From NCBI GenBank assembly GCA_021205565.1, contig JAJPXG010000044.1:1-45577 (forward strand): a stretch of DNA of 45,577 bases, read 5' to 3'. Both the position numbers and the translations under genes were made by a program. Source of the stretch: Lachnospiraceae bacterium (lineage in GTDB: Bacteria > Bacillota > Clostridia > Lachnospirales > Lachnospiraceae). Under the pieces are notes generated by a model that saw nothing but the letters and a program-made list of their open reading frames with translations, searched no databases and was not told the DNA's origin. This document shows, in pieces, positions 9,569 through 18,729 of the stretch; within the stretch, counting starts at the first letter, position 1, and every line of letters starts with the position of its first letter.

Positions 9569-10231
9569 ATGGCAGGCAACGATTACGGATACCGCAGATA
9601 CGGAAGCACACAGGTAAATACAAGAGCTAACGGCAGCAGAACTGCAGCAGGCAGGACTTCCGCACAGTATCAGTATGGAACGGCTGCTCCCAAGCAGAGC
9701 CCGGCCCGCAGGCAGACTGCATCCCAGGCAGCAGCTCCGGCCCGCAGACGGACCACATCCCAGACGGCACCGGCGCGCAGGCAGGAAATGCCGCAGACAA
9801 CCCGCAGACAGGTGCGCACGCAGGCGGCACCCGCCCGCAGACAGGTGCCCAGACGTCATGAGGTGAATGTCGGCGCTGAGAAAGCGAAGGTTACTCTGCA
9901 GGCCTCTCCGGTCAACAGACTGGCGCTTTTAACCGTGACGGCAGCGTTTTTATTTCTGGGAGCGATGGTACTGCGCTATGTCAGTCTGCAGTCTGACATC
10001 ACACAGTTAAGAACGAATATTCAGTCTCTGGAGTCCGAGGTGAATGATCTGACTGCCAGCAATGACGAATACCTGAGCAGAATCGAGGCAGGCGTCGATC
10101 TGGAGGAAGTCAGAGAAGTCGCCATCATGGATCTGGGGATGGTTTATGCCACTGAGGATCAGATTATTACATATGATTCCCAGATTGACGATTATCTGGA
10201 ACAGAGCGTCGTCATTTCAGACGAGGATTGA
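9569..10231 (+). CDS. ftsL: FtsL-like septum protein with Arg/Ala/Gln-rich N-terminal extension
   Basis: Position after rsmH; single TM followed by coiled coil (LRTNIQSLESEVNDLTASNDEYLSRIE). Confidence 0.75.
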   Translation: MAGNDYGYRRYGSTQVNTRANGSRTAAGRTSAQYQYGTAAPKQSPARRQTASQAAAPARRRTTSQTAPARRQEMPQTTRRQVRTQAAPARRQVPRRHEVNVGAEKAKVTLQASPVNRLALLTVTAAFLFLGAMVLRYVSLQSDITQLRTNIQSLESEVNDLTASNDEYLSRIEAGVDLEEVREVAIMDLGMVYATEDQIITYDSQIDDYLEQSVVISDED

Positions 10232-10232
10232 G

Positions 10233-12437
10233 ATGAACGGGAGGACCCAAAACAGAGGGGGACGAGGCGGTAAAGGAAAGCAACGCAAGGTGGATACCAC
10301 GAAGTTTCGGCCTTATATGAGGCGAAAGCTGGTGGTTTTCTGTACAATAGCGCTGGCAATGACCGGTTTTCTGATCTGGAGGCTGGTGGATATCACCGCG
10401 ACCAGCGAGGAAAAGTATAAACAGATCGTGTTAAGCCAGCAGGCCTATGATTCCACAACGCTTGCTTACAAGCGGGGCACGATCTACGACGCGAACGGTA
10501 CGGTCTTAGCCTACAGTGAAAAAGTATATAATGTCATCTTGGACACAAAGGCACTTCTGGCGGACGACGAAGCCTATACGCCCACGCTGGAGGCACTGGA
10601 GGCGTGTTTCCCTGACATCGTGCTTTCGGATGTAAAGGAATATATCAGCAACTATCCCTCTTCACAATACCGTATTATTTTAAAGAGTATCTCCTACGAT
10701 GAGATGGAGGCATACTACGATTACGTGGATGCGGTTTATGCCGCCGGGGAAGCCGCGGCGGAGGCAAGCGGAGAGACGTACAGCGGGACGCACATTACCG
10801 GTATCTGGTTTGAGGAGCAGTATGAGAGAAAATATCCATACAGCACCCTGGCAAGTGAGGTGCTGGGCTTTGTCGGATCAGATAATAACGGCATGTTTGG
10901 CCTGGAGGAGTATTACAATGATACGCTGAACGGAACAACCGGCAGGGAGTACGGATATCTGAACGAGGACAGCGAGGTCAATGTGACGACCATTCCGGCC
11001 ACGGATGGTTACAGCATTGTCACTACGATCGACGCCAATATCCAGACGACTGTGGAGAAGTGGATCGATTATTATAATGAACTACTGAGGAATAATTACA
11101 GAACAGGCGCGGGCGCGGAGAACATCGGCGTGATCGTCATGGATGTGAACGACGGCAGTGTTCTGGCCATGGCGTCGAATACAGATTATGACTGTAATGA
11201 TCCTTATGATCTGAGCGAGTATTTCACGGAAGCGGAGTGGGCCGCCCTGCAGGATGATACGGATTTATTTTACACCGAATCCAACCAGATCTGGAGGAAC
11301 TTCTGCATTTCCGATACCTATGAGCCCGGTTCGGTGGCCAAGCCCTTCACTGTGGCGATGGCGCTGGAAACAGGAGCCATCACCGGCAATGAGACTTATT
11401 ACTGCGGCGGCTCTTTAGAAGTAGGCGGCTGGAGCATCAGCTGTCATAATACCTCCGGACATGGATACGTTACAGTTTCTGAAGCGATTGAGGAGTCCTG
11501 CAACGTGGCACTGATGCAGATCGCACAGGCGCTGGGAGAGGAATCCTTCGTCGAGTATCAGAACCGATTCGGCTTTGGCTTAAAGAGCAACATTGATCTG
11601 GCGGGCGAGGCGAGAACCGCGAGCCTGATCTATACAGAAGACACCATCGGCAGCGCAGAGTTAGCCACTTCTTCATTTGGACAGGGCTTTCAGGTATCCA
11701 TGATTCAGATGGCCGCGAGCTTCTGTTCTTTAGTGAACGGCGGGTATCTGTACGAGCCTAGAGTGGTTAGTCAGATTTTGAGCTCCAACGGTACCGTAGT
11801 GGAAAATATTTCCGCCAAGCTGGTCAAGCAGACCATCTCCGCTTCCACCAGTGAGAAAATCATCGAGTACTGTAATAAGGTCATTACCGAAGGCACCGGC
11901 ACCAGAGCGGCTGTAGCGGGGTATCTCATCGGCGGCAAGACCGGTACCAGTGAGACACTTCCCAGAGGAAACGGGGATTATGTGATTTCCTTCTGCGGAT
12001 ATGCTCCGGCGGATGATCCGCAGGTCTTGGTGTATGTGGTCATTGACAGACCCAATGTGGAGGATCAGGCCAATTCCACTAAGTACGCCTGCTGGCTCAG
12101 CAAGGACATCATGACAGATATCCTGCCATATCTGGGAATTTATATGACGGAGGAACTGACCGAGGAAGAAGAGGCAGATTTGGCTGACAGAGCCGAGTCT
12201 GTGATTCAGGAGTACCTGCAGAAGAGAGCCTTAGAGGATACGGAGGAGGATATCTCGGAAGCGGCCGATAATACCGATATGCTCAATTCAACAGCCGCTG
12301 ACAATGAAGCGACCACTACAACCATTGGCTCGACCGTGGAGGGAATTGAGACGGAGGAAAGCACAGAGACGCAGGAAACAGAAGCAGAGGAAACGGAAAC
12401 TGAAACAGAAACAGAAAGCGCTGCTTCCACTGAATAA
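10233..12437 (+). CDS. Class B penicillin-binding protein (FtsI/SpoVD type) with Thr/Glu-rich tail
   Basis: SVAK, SCN and KTGT motifs; C-terminal TEESTETQETEAEETETETETES; start ATG 10233. Confidence 0.9.
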   Translation: MNGRTQNRGGRGGKGKQRKVDTTKFRPYMRRKLVVFCTIALAMTGFLIWRLVDITATSEEKYKQIVLSQQAYDSTTLAYKRGTIYDANGTVLAYSEKVYNVILDTKALLADDEAYTPTLEALEACFPDIVLSDVKEYISNYPSSQYRIILKSISYDEMEAYYDYVDAVYAAGEAAAEASGETYSGTHITGIWFEEQYERKYPYSTLASEVLGFVGSDNNGMFGLEEYYNDTLNGTTGREYGYLNEDSEVNVTTIPATDGYSIVTTIDANIQTTVEKWIDYYNELLRNNYRTGAGAENIGVIVMDVNDGSVLAMASNTDYDCNDPYDLSEYFTEAEWAALQDDTDLFYTESNQIWRNFCISDTYEPGSVAKPFTVAMALETGAITGNETYYCGGSLEVGGWSISCHNTSGHGYVTVSEAIEESCNVALMQIAQALGEESFVEYQNRFGFGLKSNIDLAGEARTASLIYTEDTIGSAELATSSFGQGFQVSMIQMAASFCSLVNGGYLYEPRVVSQILSSNGTVVENISAKLVKQTISASTSEKIIEYCNKVITEGTGTRAAVAGYLIGGKTGTSETLPRGNGDYVISFCGYAPADDPQVLVYVVIDRPNVEDQANSTKYACWLSKDIMTDILPYLGIYMTEELTEEEEADLADRAESVIQEYLQKRALEDTEEDISEAADNTDMLNSTAADNEATTTTIGSTVEGIETEESTETQETEAEETETETETESAASTE

Positions 12438-12446
12438 AAAGAACAC

Positions 12447-12659
12447 GCGGCCCATGTAAAAGGGGAAGAAAGGGCCGCAGACAGTGTAAAAGGGAAAACA
12501 AAAGGCTTTGGCCCGTGTAAAAGGGGAATTTACAAAGGTTAAGCCTAAGTAAAAGGGGAAAGGCCGCACCGGTGTAAAAGGGGAATTTACTGCAGGTCCG
12601 GCCAAAGTGAAAAAGGGGAATAAAGGCTGCGCCCGTGTAAAAGGGGAATGAAAGGCGCA
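12447..12659 (+). repeat. Array of seven GTAAAAGGGGAA motifs alternating between hairpin loops and linkers
   Basis: Motifs at 12456, 12486 (one mismatch), 12517, 12549, 12574, 12607 (2-nt longer variant), 12637; pairable flanks at 12447-12478, 12503-12546, 12562-12603, 12628-12659. Confidence 0.85.
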
Positions 12660-12672
12660 ACCGAAGCCGGGC

Positions 12673-12724
12673 ATAACCTCATGGAAAGTCACATAAGCTT
12701 AAAACAAACTTTCTGTGAGGTTAT
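12673..12724 (+). promoter_or_regulatory. Hairpin sequestering the SD of the second PBP gene
   Basis: ATAACCTCATGGAAAGT (12673-12689) pairs with ACTTTCTGTGAGGTTAT (12708-12724), 17 pairs with two G-U; SD GAGG lies in the 3' arm. Confidence 0.75.
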
Positions 12725-12726
12725 TT

Positions 12727-14457
12727 ATGTTTGTCAGAACCTATCAGAAGAAAAAGATCCTGTTTTTTGCAGCGGCGAGTATTCTCGTGCTTTTCGCGTT
12801 ATTGGGCCGTCTGATTTATCTGATGGCGGCGCGGGGCGATTACTACGCGCAGATGGCCACCGATTTACAGGAGCGGGAGCGGGACATCAAGGCGCTTCGC
12901 GGACGGATTTTGGACCGCAACGGCGTGGTGCTGGCGGATAACGAGACAGTATGCACGGTATCCGTGATCTACAATCAGATCGAGGATCCGGAAAAAGTGA
13001 TAGAGGTCCTGTGCGAGGAGCTTGGGCTGGACGAGGAATATGTCCGCACCCGTGTGGAAAAGTACTCCTCACGGGAACGGATCATGAGCAATGTGCCAAA
13101 GGAGACGGGAGACCGTATCCGCAGCTATGACCTGGCCGGCGTCAAGGTGGACGAGGATTACAAACGCTATTATCCATACAGCACGCTTGCCAGCAAGGTC
13201 TTAGGCTTTACCGGCTCAGACAACCAGGGAATCCTGGGGCTGGAAGTGGTATACGATGAATATCTCTCCGGTGAGGACGGAAAAATCCTGACCGTGACAG
13301 ACGCCTCCGGAATTGAGATTCAGGAGGAAGGGGAGCGCAGGATCGAACCGGTGGCGGGAGACGATCTGGTCATCACCATCGACGCCAATATTCAGTCTTA
13401 CGCCGAGCAGCTGGCATTACAGGCATATGAGGCCAAAGAGGCCGAAAACGTCATGATTCTGGTGATGAACCCCAACAACGGGGAAATCTACGCCTGCGTC
13501 AATGTGCCGGAATTTGATTTAAATGCTCCTTACGAGCTGACGGATCTCTGGGCTGAGAAGCTTACCGACGGCAATACGGAGGACAAATTGAAAACCATGT
13601 GGCGCAACGGTATTATCAGCGACAGCTATGAGCCGGGATCCACATTTAAAATTATTACCGCCGCGGCAGCTTTGGAAGAGGGCGTTGTTTCCCTGGATGA
13701 GGCATTTTACTGTCCTGGCTATGTGACGGTGGACGACCGTCGGATTCGCTGTGCGAGAACGACGGGACATGGGGCGGAAACCTTTGTGACGGCGCTGCAG
13801 AACAGCTGCAACCCGGTTTTTGTACAGATCGGTTTACGGCTGGGCGTGGAGACCTATTACAGTTATTTTGAGAGTTTTGGTTTAAGCACGAAAACCGGTG
13901 TGGATCTGCCGGGTGAGTCCAGGACCATCGTACATGAGATGGAGGACATGGGCAATGTCGAGCTGGCGACCATGGCCTTCGGGCAGGGCTTTCAGATCAC
14001 GCCGATCCAGCTTCTGACGACGGTATCTTCTATTATCAATGGAGGGTATCGGGTCACGCCGCATTTTGCGATTAAGGCAGTGGGCGAAGAGGGGGATACG
14101 GTATTCGAATATCCCGTCACGGAGGGAATTGTCAGTGAGGAAACCTCGGCAATCATGCGTGAGCTTCTGGAATCTGTGGTGAGCGAGGGCGGCGGCAAAA
14201 ACGGCCAGGTGGAAGGCTACCGGGTCGGCGGCAAGACTGCCACGAGTCAGACCCTTCCCAGAGGAAACGGTAAATATATTGCTTCCTTCATCGGTTTTGC
14301 GCCGGCGGATAATCCGCAGGTGATCGCTATCTGTATCATCACGCACCCGCAGGGTACTTATTACGGAGGACAGATCTGCGCGCCGGTGATCCGCCAGCTT
14401 TTTGAAAATATACTTCCCTATCTGGAGGAAAAGGAGTATAATCCCTCGATGGAGTAG
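12727..14457 (+). CDS. Class B penicillin-binding protein (FtsI/SpoVD type), second tandem copy
   Basis: STFK, SCN and KTAT motifs; ATG 12727 preceded by GAGG (ORF track starts at GTG 12715). Confidence 0.92.
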   Translation: MFVRTYQKKKILFFAAASILVLFALLGRLIYLMAARGDYYAQMATDLQERERDIKALRGRILDRNGVVLADNETVCTVSVIYNQIEDPEKVIEVLCEELGLDEEYVRTRVEKYSSRERIMSNVPKETGDRIRSYDLAGVKVDEDYKRYYPYSTLASKVLGFTGSDNQGILGLEVVYDEYLSGEDGKILTVTDASGIEIQEEGERRIEPVAGDDLVITIDANIQSYAEQLALQAYEAKEAENVMILVMNPNNGEIYACVNVPEFDLNAPYELTDLWAEKLTDGNTEDKLKTMWRNGIISDSYEPGSTFKIITAAAALEEGVVSLDEAFYCPGYVTVDDRRIRCARTTGHGAETFVTALQNSCNPVFVQIGLRLGVETYYSYFESFGLSTKTGVDLPGESRTIVHEMEDMGNVELATMAFGQGFQITPIQLLTTVSSIINGGYRVTPHFAIKAVGEEGDTVFEYPVTEGIVSEETSAIMRELLESVVSEGGGKNGQVEGYRVGGKTATSQTLPRGNGKYIASFIGFAPADNPQVIAICIITHPQGTYYGGQICAPVIRQLFENILPYLEEKEYNPSME

Positions 14458-14468
14458 GAGGAAATACA

Positions 14469-15434
14469 ATGTTTCGCAATATGATATATCCGGTCGTCAT
14501 CCCCGTAATCGTCTCTTTTCTGATCACGGTGGTCTTAGGGCCGGTGGTAATACCTTATCTGAAAAAACTGAAATTCGGACAGACTGAGCGTGAGGAAGGC
14601 CCTGAAAGCCACAAGAAAAAGACCGGCACTCCCACCATGGGCGGTATTATTTTTCTGGTCAGCATCACGGTGGTCAGCCTCTTTTATGTGAAGGATTATC
14701 CGGACGTCGTCCCGGTGCTGTTTCTGACGCTGGGCTTCGGACTGATCGGTTTTCTGGACGACTATATCAAGGTGGTGCTGAAACGGGCAATTGGCTTAAG
14801 CAGTATCCAGAAGCTGATTTTACAGATCGTGGTGACGGCGGTGTTTGCCTTTTATATGCTTGCAGTCAGGGACGCGGATCTTTCGATGCGCATTCCCTTT
14901 ATGGACAAGACCCTGGATGTTGGCTGGCTGGCCGTTCCGCTCATGTTTTTCATTGTGATCGGCACAGTCAACGGCTCGAACTTCACGGACGGCATCGACG
15001 GGCAGGAGAGCAGCGTCACTATCATGATCGCGACCTTTTTTGCTGTGGCCGGGGTCGGTCTGGGCGTCGGCATCACACCGATCGCCTGCGCGGTGATCGG
15101 AGGGCTTTTGGGCTTTCTGATGTTTAATGTATATCCGGCCAGCGTGTTTATGGGAGATACCGGATCTCTGGCTTTGGGCGGCTTTGTCGCTGGCTGCGCG
15201 TATATGACGGGCCTGGAGCTTTTCATCCCCATCGTGGCGCTGATTTACTTAGTCGAGGTTGCGAGTGTCATCATTCAGGTTACATATTTCAAGCTGTCCC
15301 ACGGAAAGAGAATCTTCCGCATGGCTCCCATTCACCATCATTTTGAACTGGGCGGCTGGAGTGAGACAAAGGTGGTGGCGGTATTTACCACGGTGACGGC
15401 GCTGCTGTGCCTGGTGGGACTGGCGGCCCTGTAG
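14469..15434 (+). CDS. mraY: Phospho-N-acetylmuramoyl-pentapeptide-transferase
   Basis: TPTMGG, GFLDDYIK, NFTDGIDG, APIHHHFE. Confidence 0.97.
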   Translation: MFRNMIYPVVIPVIVSFLITVVLGPVVIPYLKKLKFGQTEREEGPESHKKKTGTPTMGGIIFLVSITVVSLFYVKDYPDVVPVLFLTLGFGLIGFLDDYIKVVLKRAIGLSSIQKLILQIVVTAVFAFYMLAVRDADLSMRIPFMDKTLDVGWLAVPLMFFIVIGTVNGSNFTDGIDGQESSVTIMIATFFAVAGVGLGVGITPIACAVIGGLLGFLMFNVYPASVFMGDTGSLALGGFVAGCAYMTGLELFIPIVALIYLVEVASVIIQVTYFKLSHGKRIFRMAPIHHHFELGGWSETKVVAVFTTVTALLCLVGLAAL

Positions 15435-15445
15435 AGGAAAAGGCA

Positions 15446-16810
15446 ATGGAGTTTCAGAATAAAAAAGTATTTATCATCGGCAGCGGCAGAAGCGGCATGG
15501 GTGCTTTATCGGCCCTCTGCCATGTACAGGCTGTCTGCACATTATATGACAGCAATGAAAAGCTGACAAAAGAAGAGATCGCGGCAAAAATGCCTCAGGA
15601 CACAGCCGCGGATATTATCATCGGCGAGGTGTCGGATCAGACGCTTGCATGCTTTGACCTGGCGGTGATCAGTCCCGGCGTACCTATTGACAGTCCCATG
15701 GTGCTGCGCTTGCGTGAACTGAAAATCCCGGTGATCGGGGAAGTGGAGTTAGGCTTCGAGCTGGCAAAGGGAAGGCTTATCGGCATCACCGGTACGAACG
15801 GCAAGACGACCACGACCACCCTCGTGGGACAGATGATGGCGGATTATTTTTCCTCCGTTTTTGTCGTAGGAAATATTGGAAATCCATATACTTTAGAAGC
15901 ACTGAAAACCACGGATGAGAGCGTGACGGTGGCGGAGATCAGCTCCTTTCAGTTAGAGAGCGTGGAGAGCTTCTGCCCGACAGTTTCCGCCATTTTAAAT
16001 GTGACACCGGACCACTTGAACCGGCATTATACGATGGAGAATTACGCTGCTGTCAAGGAACGCATCACCAGAGGCCAGACGAAGCAGCAGTACTGTATTT
16101 TAAATTATGAAAACAGCTGCACCCGTGACTTCGGCGAAAACCGCTGCCCGGCGACACCGGTCTTCTTTTCCTCGAAAAGGGAGCTGAAAGACGGTATCTA
16201 TTGTCAGGGAGACACCATTTATCTTGCCCGCGGCGGCGTCAGCGAAGCGGTGATGAATATCCACACGGACATGAATCTGGTGGGGATGTGTAATGTGGAG
16301 AATGTGATGGCGGCTCTGGCCATCGGTTTATGCTTCGGCGTACCGCTTGAGAGCCTGCTTCAGACGATCAGAGCCTTTCACGCGGTGGAGCATCGCATTG
16401 AATTCGTAGCGACGAAGGGCGGCGTGGATTATTATAATGATTCCAAGGCCACCAACCCGGATGCGGCGATCCAGGGCATTATCGCCATGGATAAGCCAAC
16501 GGTTTTAATCGGCGGTGGATATGACAAGCACAGTGAGTTTGACGACTGGATCGAGGCCTTTGGCGGCAGAGTAAAGCTTTTGGTGCTGATTGGCCAGACC
16601 AGGGAACAGATCGCTGCCTGCGCCGACAGACACGGCTTTCACGACTACGTATTTGCGGATTCTTACGAGGAGTGCCTGAAGCTCTGCACAAAGAACGCGA
16701 GTGCGGGGGATGCTGTGCTGCTCTCGCCGGCCTGCGCCAGCTGGGGCATGTTTTCCGACTATGAGGAGCGTGGCCGACAGTTTAAGGCTTATGTAAGCGG
16801 TTTGAAGTAG
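15446..16810 (+). CDS. murD: UDP-N-acetylmuramoylalanine--D-glutamate ligase
   Basis: GITGTNGKTTTTTL, EISSFQLE, NDSKATNPDAA, LLSPACASWGMFSDYEERG. Confidence 0.96.
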   Translation: MEFQNKKVFIIGSGRSGMGALSALCHVQAVCTLYDSNEKLTKEEIAAKMPQDTAADIIIGEVSDQTLACFDLAVISPGVPIDSPMVLRLRELKIPVIGEVELGFELAKGRLIGITGTNGKTTTTTLVGQMMADYFSSVFVVGNIGNPYTLEALKTTDESVTVAEISSFQLESVESFCPTVSAILNVTPDHLNRHYTMENYAAVKERITRGQTKQQYCILNYENSCTRDFGENRCPATPVFFSSKRELKDGIYCQGDTIYLARGGVSEAVMNIHTDMNLVGMCNVENVMAALAIGLCFGVPLESLLQTIRAFHAVEHRIEFVATKGGVDYYNDSKATNPDAAIQGIIAMDKPTVLIGGGYDKHSEFDDWIEAFGGRVKLLVLIGQTREQIAACADRHGFHDYVFADSYEECLKLCTKNASAGDAVLLSPACASWGMFSDYEERGRQFKAYVSGLK

Positions 16811-16820
16811 GAGAAAAGTT

Positions 16821-18023
16821 TTGCCGAGAGAAAGAGTAAAAAGGGAAAAGTTATCAATCGTAAAAGAGAAGCCGCACAAGGAGATTTTTTACTTTGATTA
16901 CAGCCTTCTGCTGGTCATGATGTTTCTGATTCTCTTTGGCCTGATCATGGTGTACTCCGCCAGTTATTATGAGGCCATGACGACCGCCTCCATCGGCGAT
17001 CCGGCTTATTATGTCAAAAAGCAGGCAAGCGCTACGGTCATCGGCCTGATCGGTATGTATATTGTTTACAGGATTCCCTATCAGACCTACCGGAAGCTGG
17101 GATACATCCCTTACATCCTGTGCTATATCGTGATTTTTATGATCATTCCCTTTGGCTATGAGGCCAACGGCGCTCGCCGCTGGATTGAGCTGGGACCGAT
17201 CCGTTTCCAGGCGGCGGAACCGGTAAAGCTGGGCATGATTGTGTTCTTTGCCAATTTTATTTACGGCTACCGCAAAAAACTGAACAGCTTTAAGACGATG
17301 GTGATTATGCTGGCGCTGACTGCACCCGTTTCCTTCCTGGTGTGGCAGCTGACAGAGAATATGAGCTCGGCGCTGATTATCGCGGCCATCTGTGTCGTGA
17401 TGATTTTCGTAGCCAGCAAGGATTACAAGCATTTTATTGCCCTGGGGGTTGCCGCGGTTGCAGCGGCAGCGGGCGCCGTATATTTTATCGTCTGGATGGC
17501 GGAAAATTCCGGTGCGGACGCGACAGGCGTGCGCGGCGAGCGAATTCTAGCCTGGCTGGATCTGGAAAGCTACGCTTCCGGCAAGGGCTACCAGACGCTG
17601 CAGGCTCTGTATGCCATTGGCTCCGGCGGTATCTGGGGCAAGGGTTTGGGCCAGAGTATTCAGAAGCTGGATTTTCTGCCCGAGGCACAGAACGACATGA
17701 TCTTTTCCATTATCTGCGAGGAGCGGGGGCTGTTCGGCGGGATCGCTGTGATCCTGTTGTTTCTCATTCTGATCTGGCGGATGGCGATTATCGCGAGCCA
17801 TGCGGCGGATCTGCAGGGATCCATGCTGGTGGTTGGCGTTATGGCGCATATTTCGGTGCAGGTCATTTTAAATGTGGCGGTGGTAACCAATACCATTCCG
17901 AATACCGGTATTTCCCTGCCGTTCATCAGTTATGGCGGCACCAGCGTATGCTTCCTGATGGTGGAAATGGGACTGGTGTTTTCCGTGGCACGCGGCATAA
18001 GGGTGACCAACTATGACGAATAA
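16821..18023 (+). CDS. ftsW: FtsW/RodA/SpoVE family lipid II polymerase (TTG start)
   Basis: YSASYYEA, NGARRWIELGPIRFQAAEPVKLGMI, PEAQNDMIFSIICEE, PFISYGGTS. Confidence 0.93.
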   Translation: MPRERVKREKLSIVKEKPHKEIFYFDYSLLLVMMFLILFGLIMVYSASYYEAMTTASIGDPAYYVKKQASATVIGLIGMYIVYRIPYQTYRKLGYIPYILCYIVIFMIIPFGYEANGARRWIELGPIRFQAAEPVKLGMIVFFANFIYGYRKKLNSFKTMVIMLALTAPVSFLVWQLTENMSSALIIAAICVVMIFVASKDYKHFIALGVAAVAAAAGAVYFIVWMAENSGADATGVRGERILAWLDLESYASGKGYQTLQALYAIGSGGIWGKGLGQSIQKLDFLPEAQNDMIFSIICEERGLFGGIAVILLFLILIWRMAIIASHAADLQGSMLVVGVMAHISVQVILNVAVVTNTIPNTGISLPFISYGGTSVCFLMVEMGLVFSVARGIRVTNYDE

Positions 18024-18729
18024 AGCAGTGAAAATCCTGACAGCCATGGTGCTTCTTTTACTTTTGCTGGGAGGTGTCTGGTGGTTTCTGACCACCTACA
18101 CGATACATACCGTGACGGTGGAGGGAAGTACGCATTATACGGATGAGGAGATTGAAGACATTGTCTTCCAGACTCCCCTGGATAATATTTCACTGATTCT
18201 CTCCTGGAAGTACCGCAATCAGAACATTACGAATGTCGCGTTTATCGAATCGATAGAGGTGACGGTGGTAGGAAATGACAGCGTCAGAATCCGGGTGTAT
18301 GAAAAGTCCCTGGCGGGCTACATGGAATATCTGGGACAGTATGTTTACTTTGATAAAGACGGTACTGTTGTGGAGGTTTCCTCTCAGGTGACAAGCGGCA
18401 TTCCGCTGGTTACGGGACTTCAGTTCGATTCAGTAGTGCTGGGCGAACCGCTGCCGGTGAATAACGCGGAGGTATTTCAGTATATTCTGGAGCTGACGAA
18501 CCTGATTAACAAATATGAGCTTACGGTGGACAAAATTTACTTTTCCCCGGATTCGGAGATGACACTGTATATCGGCTCTGTTCTGGTCAGTCTCGGGGAC
18601 AGCACGCTGCTGACGGAAAAGATGATGAAGCTGAGAGATATGTATGACGAACTGGACGGGCTTTCCGGCACGCTGCACCTGGAAAATTACACTTCAGACA
18701 GCTCTGTGATCACATTTACCAGAGACTGA
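18013..18729 (+). CDS. ftsQ: Cell division protein FtsQ/DivIB
   Basis: N-terminal TM, POTRA-like VTVEGSTHYTDEEI; overlaps the ftsW end by 11 nt. Confidence 0.85.
   Translation: MTNKAVKILTAMVLLLLLLGGVWWFLTTYTIHTVTVEGSTHYTDEEIEDIVFQTPLDNISLILSWKYRNQNITNVAFIESIEVTVVGNDSVRIRVYEKSLAGYMEYLGQYVYFDKDGTVVEVSSQVTSGIPLVTGLQFDSVVLGEPLPVNNAEVFQYILELTNLINKYELTVDKIYFSPDSEMTLYIGSVLVSLGDSTLLTEKMMKLRDMYDELDGLSGTLHLENYTSDSSVITFTRD

Noticed and set aside
12447-12659. Array considered as a CRISPR
   Set aside because: Repeat core is only about 12 nt, spacers are mutually complementary and not unique, spacing varies from 25 to 33 nt, and no cas genes are nearby.
12288-12692. Antisense ORFs (12288-12692 and 12316-12660 minus) encoding repeated FPFYTGA peptides
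   Set aside because: Peptide repeats are a direct by-product of the GTAAAAGGGGAA array read in reverse; they overlap the 3' end of a real CDS or hairpin stems and have no convincing SD.
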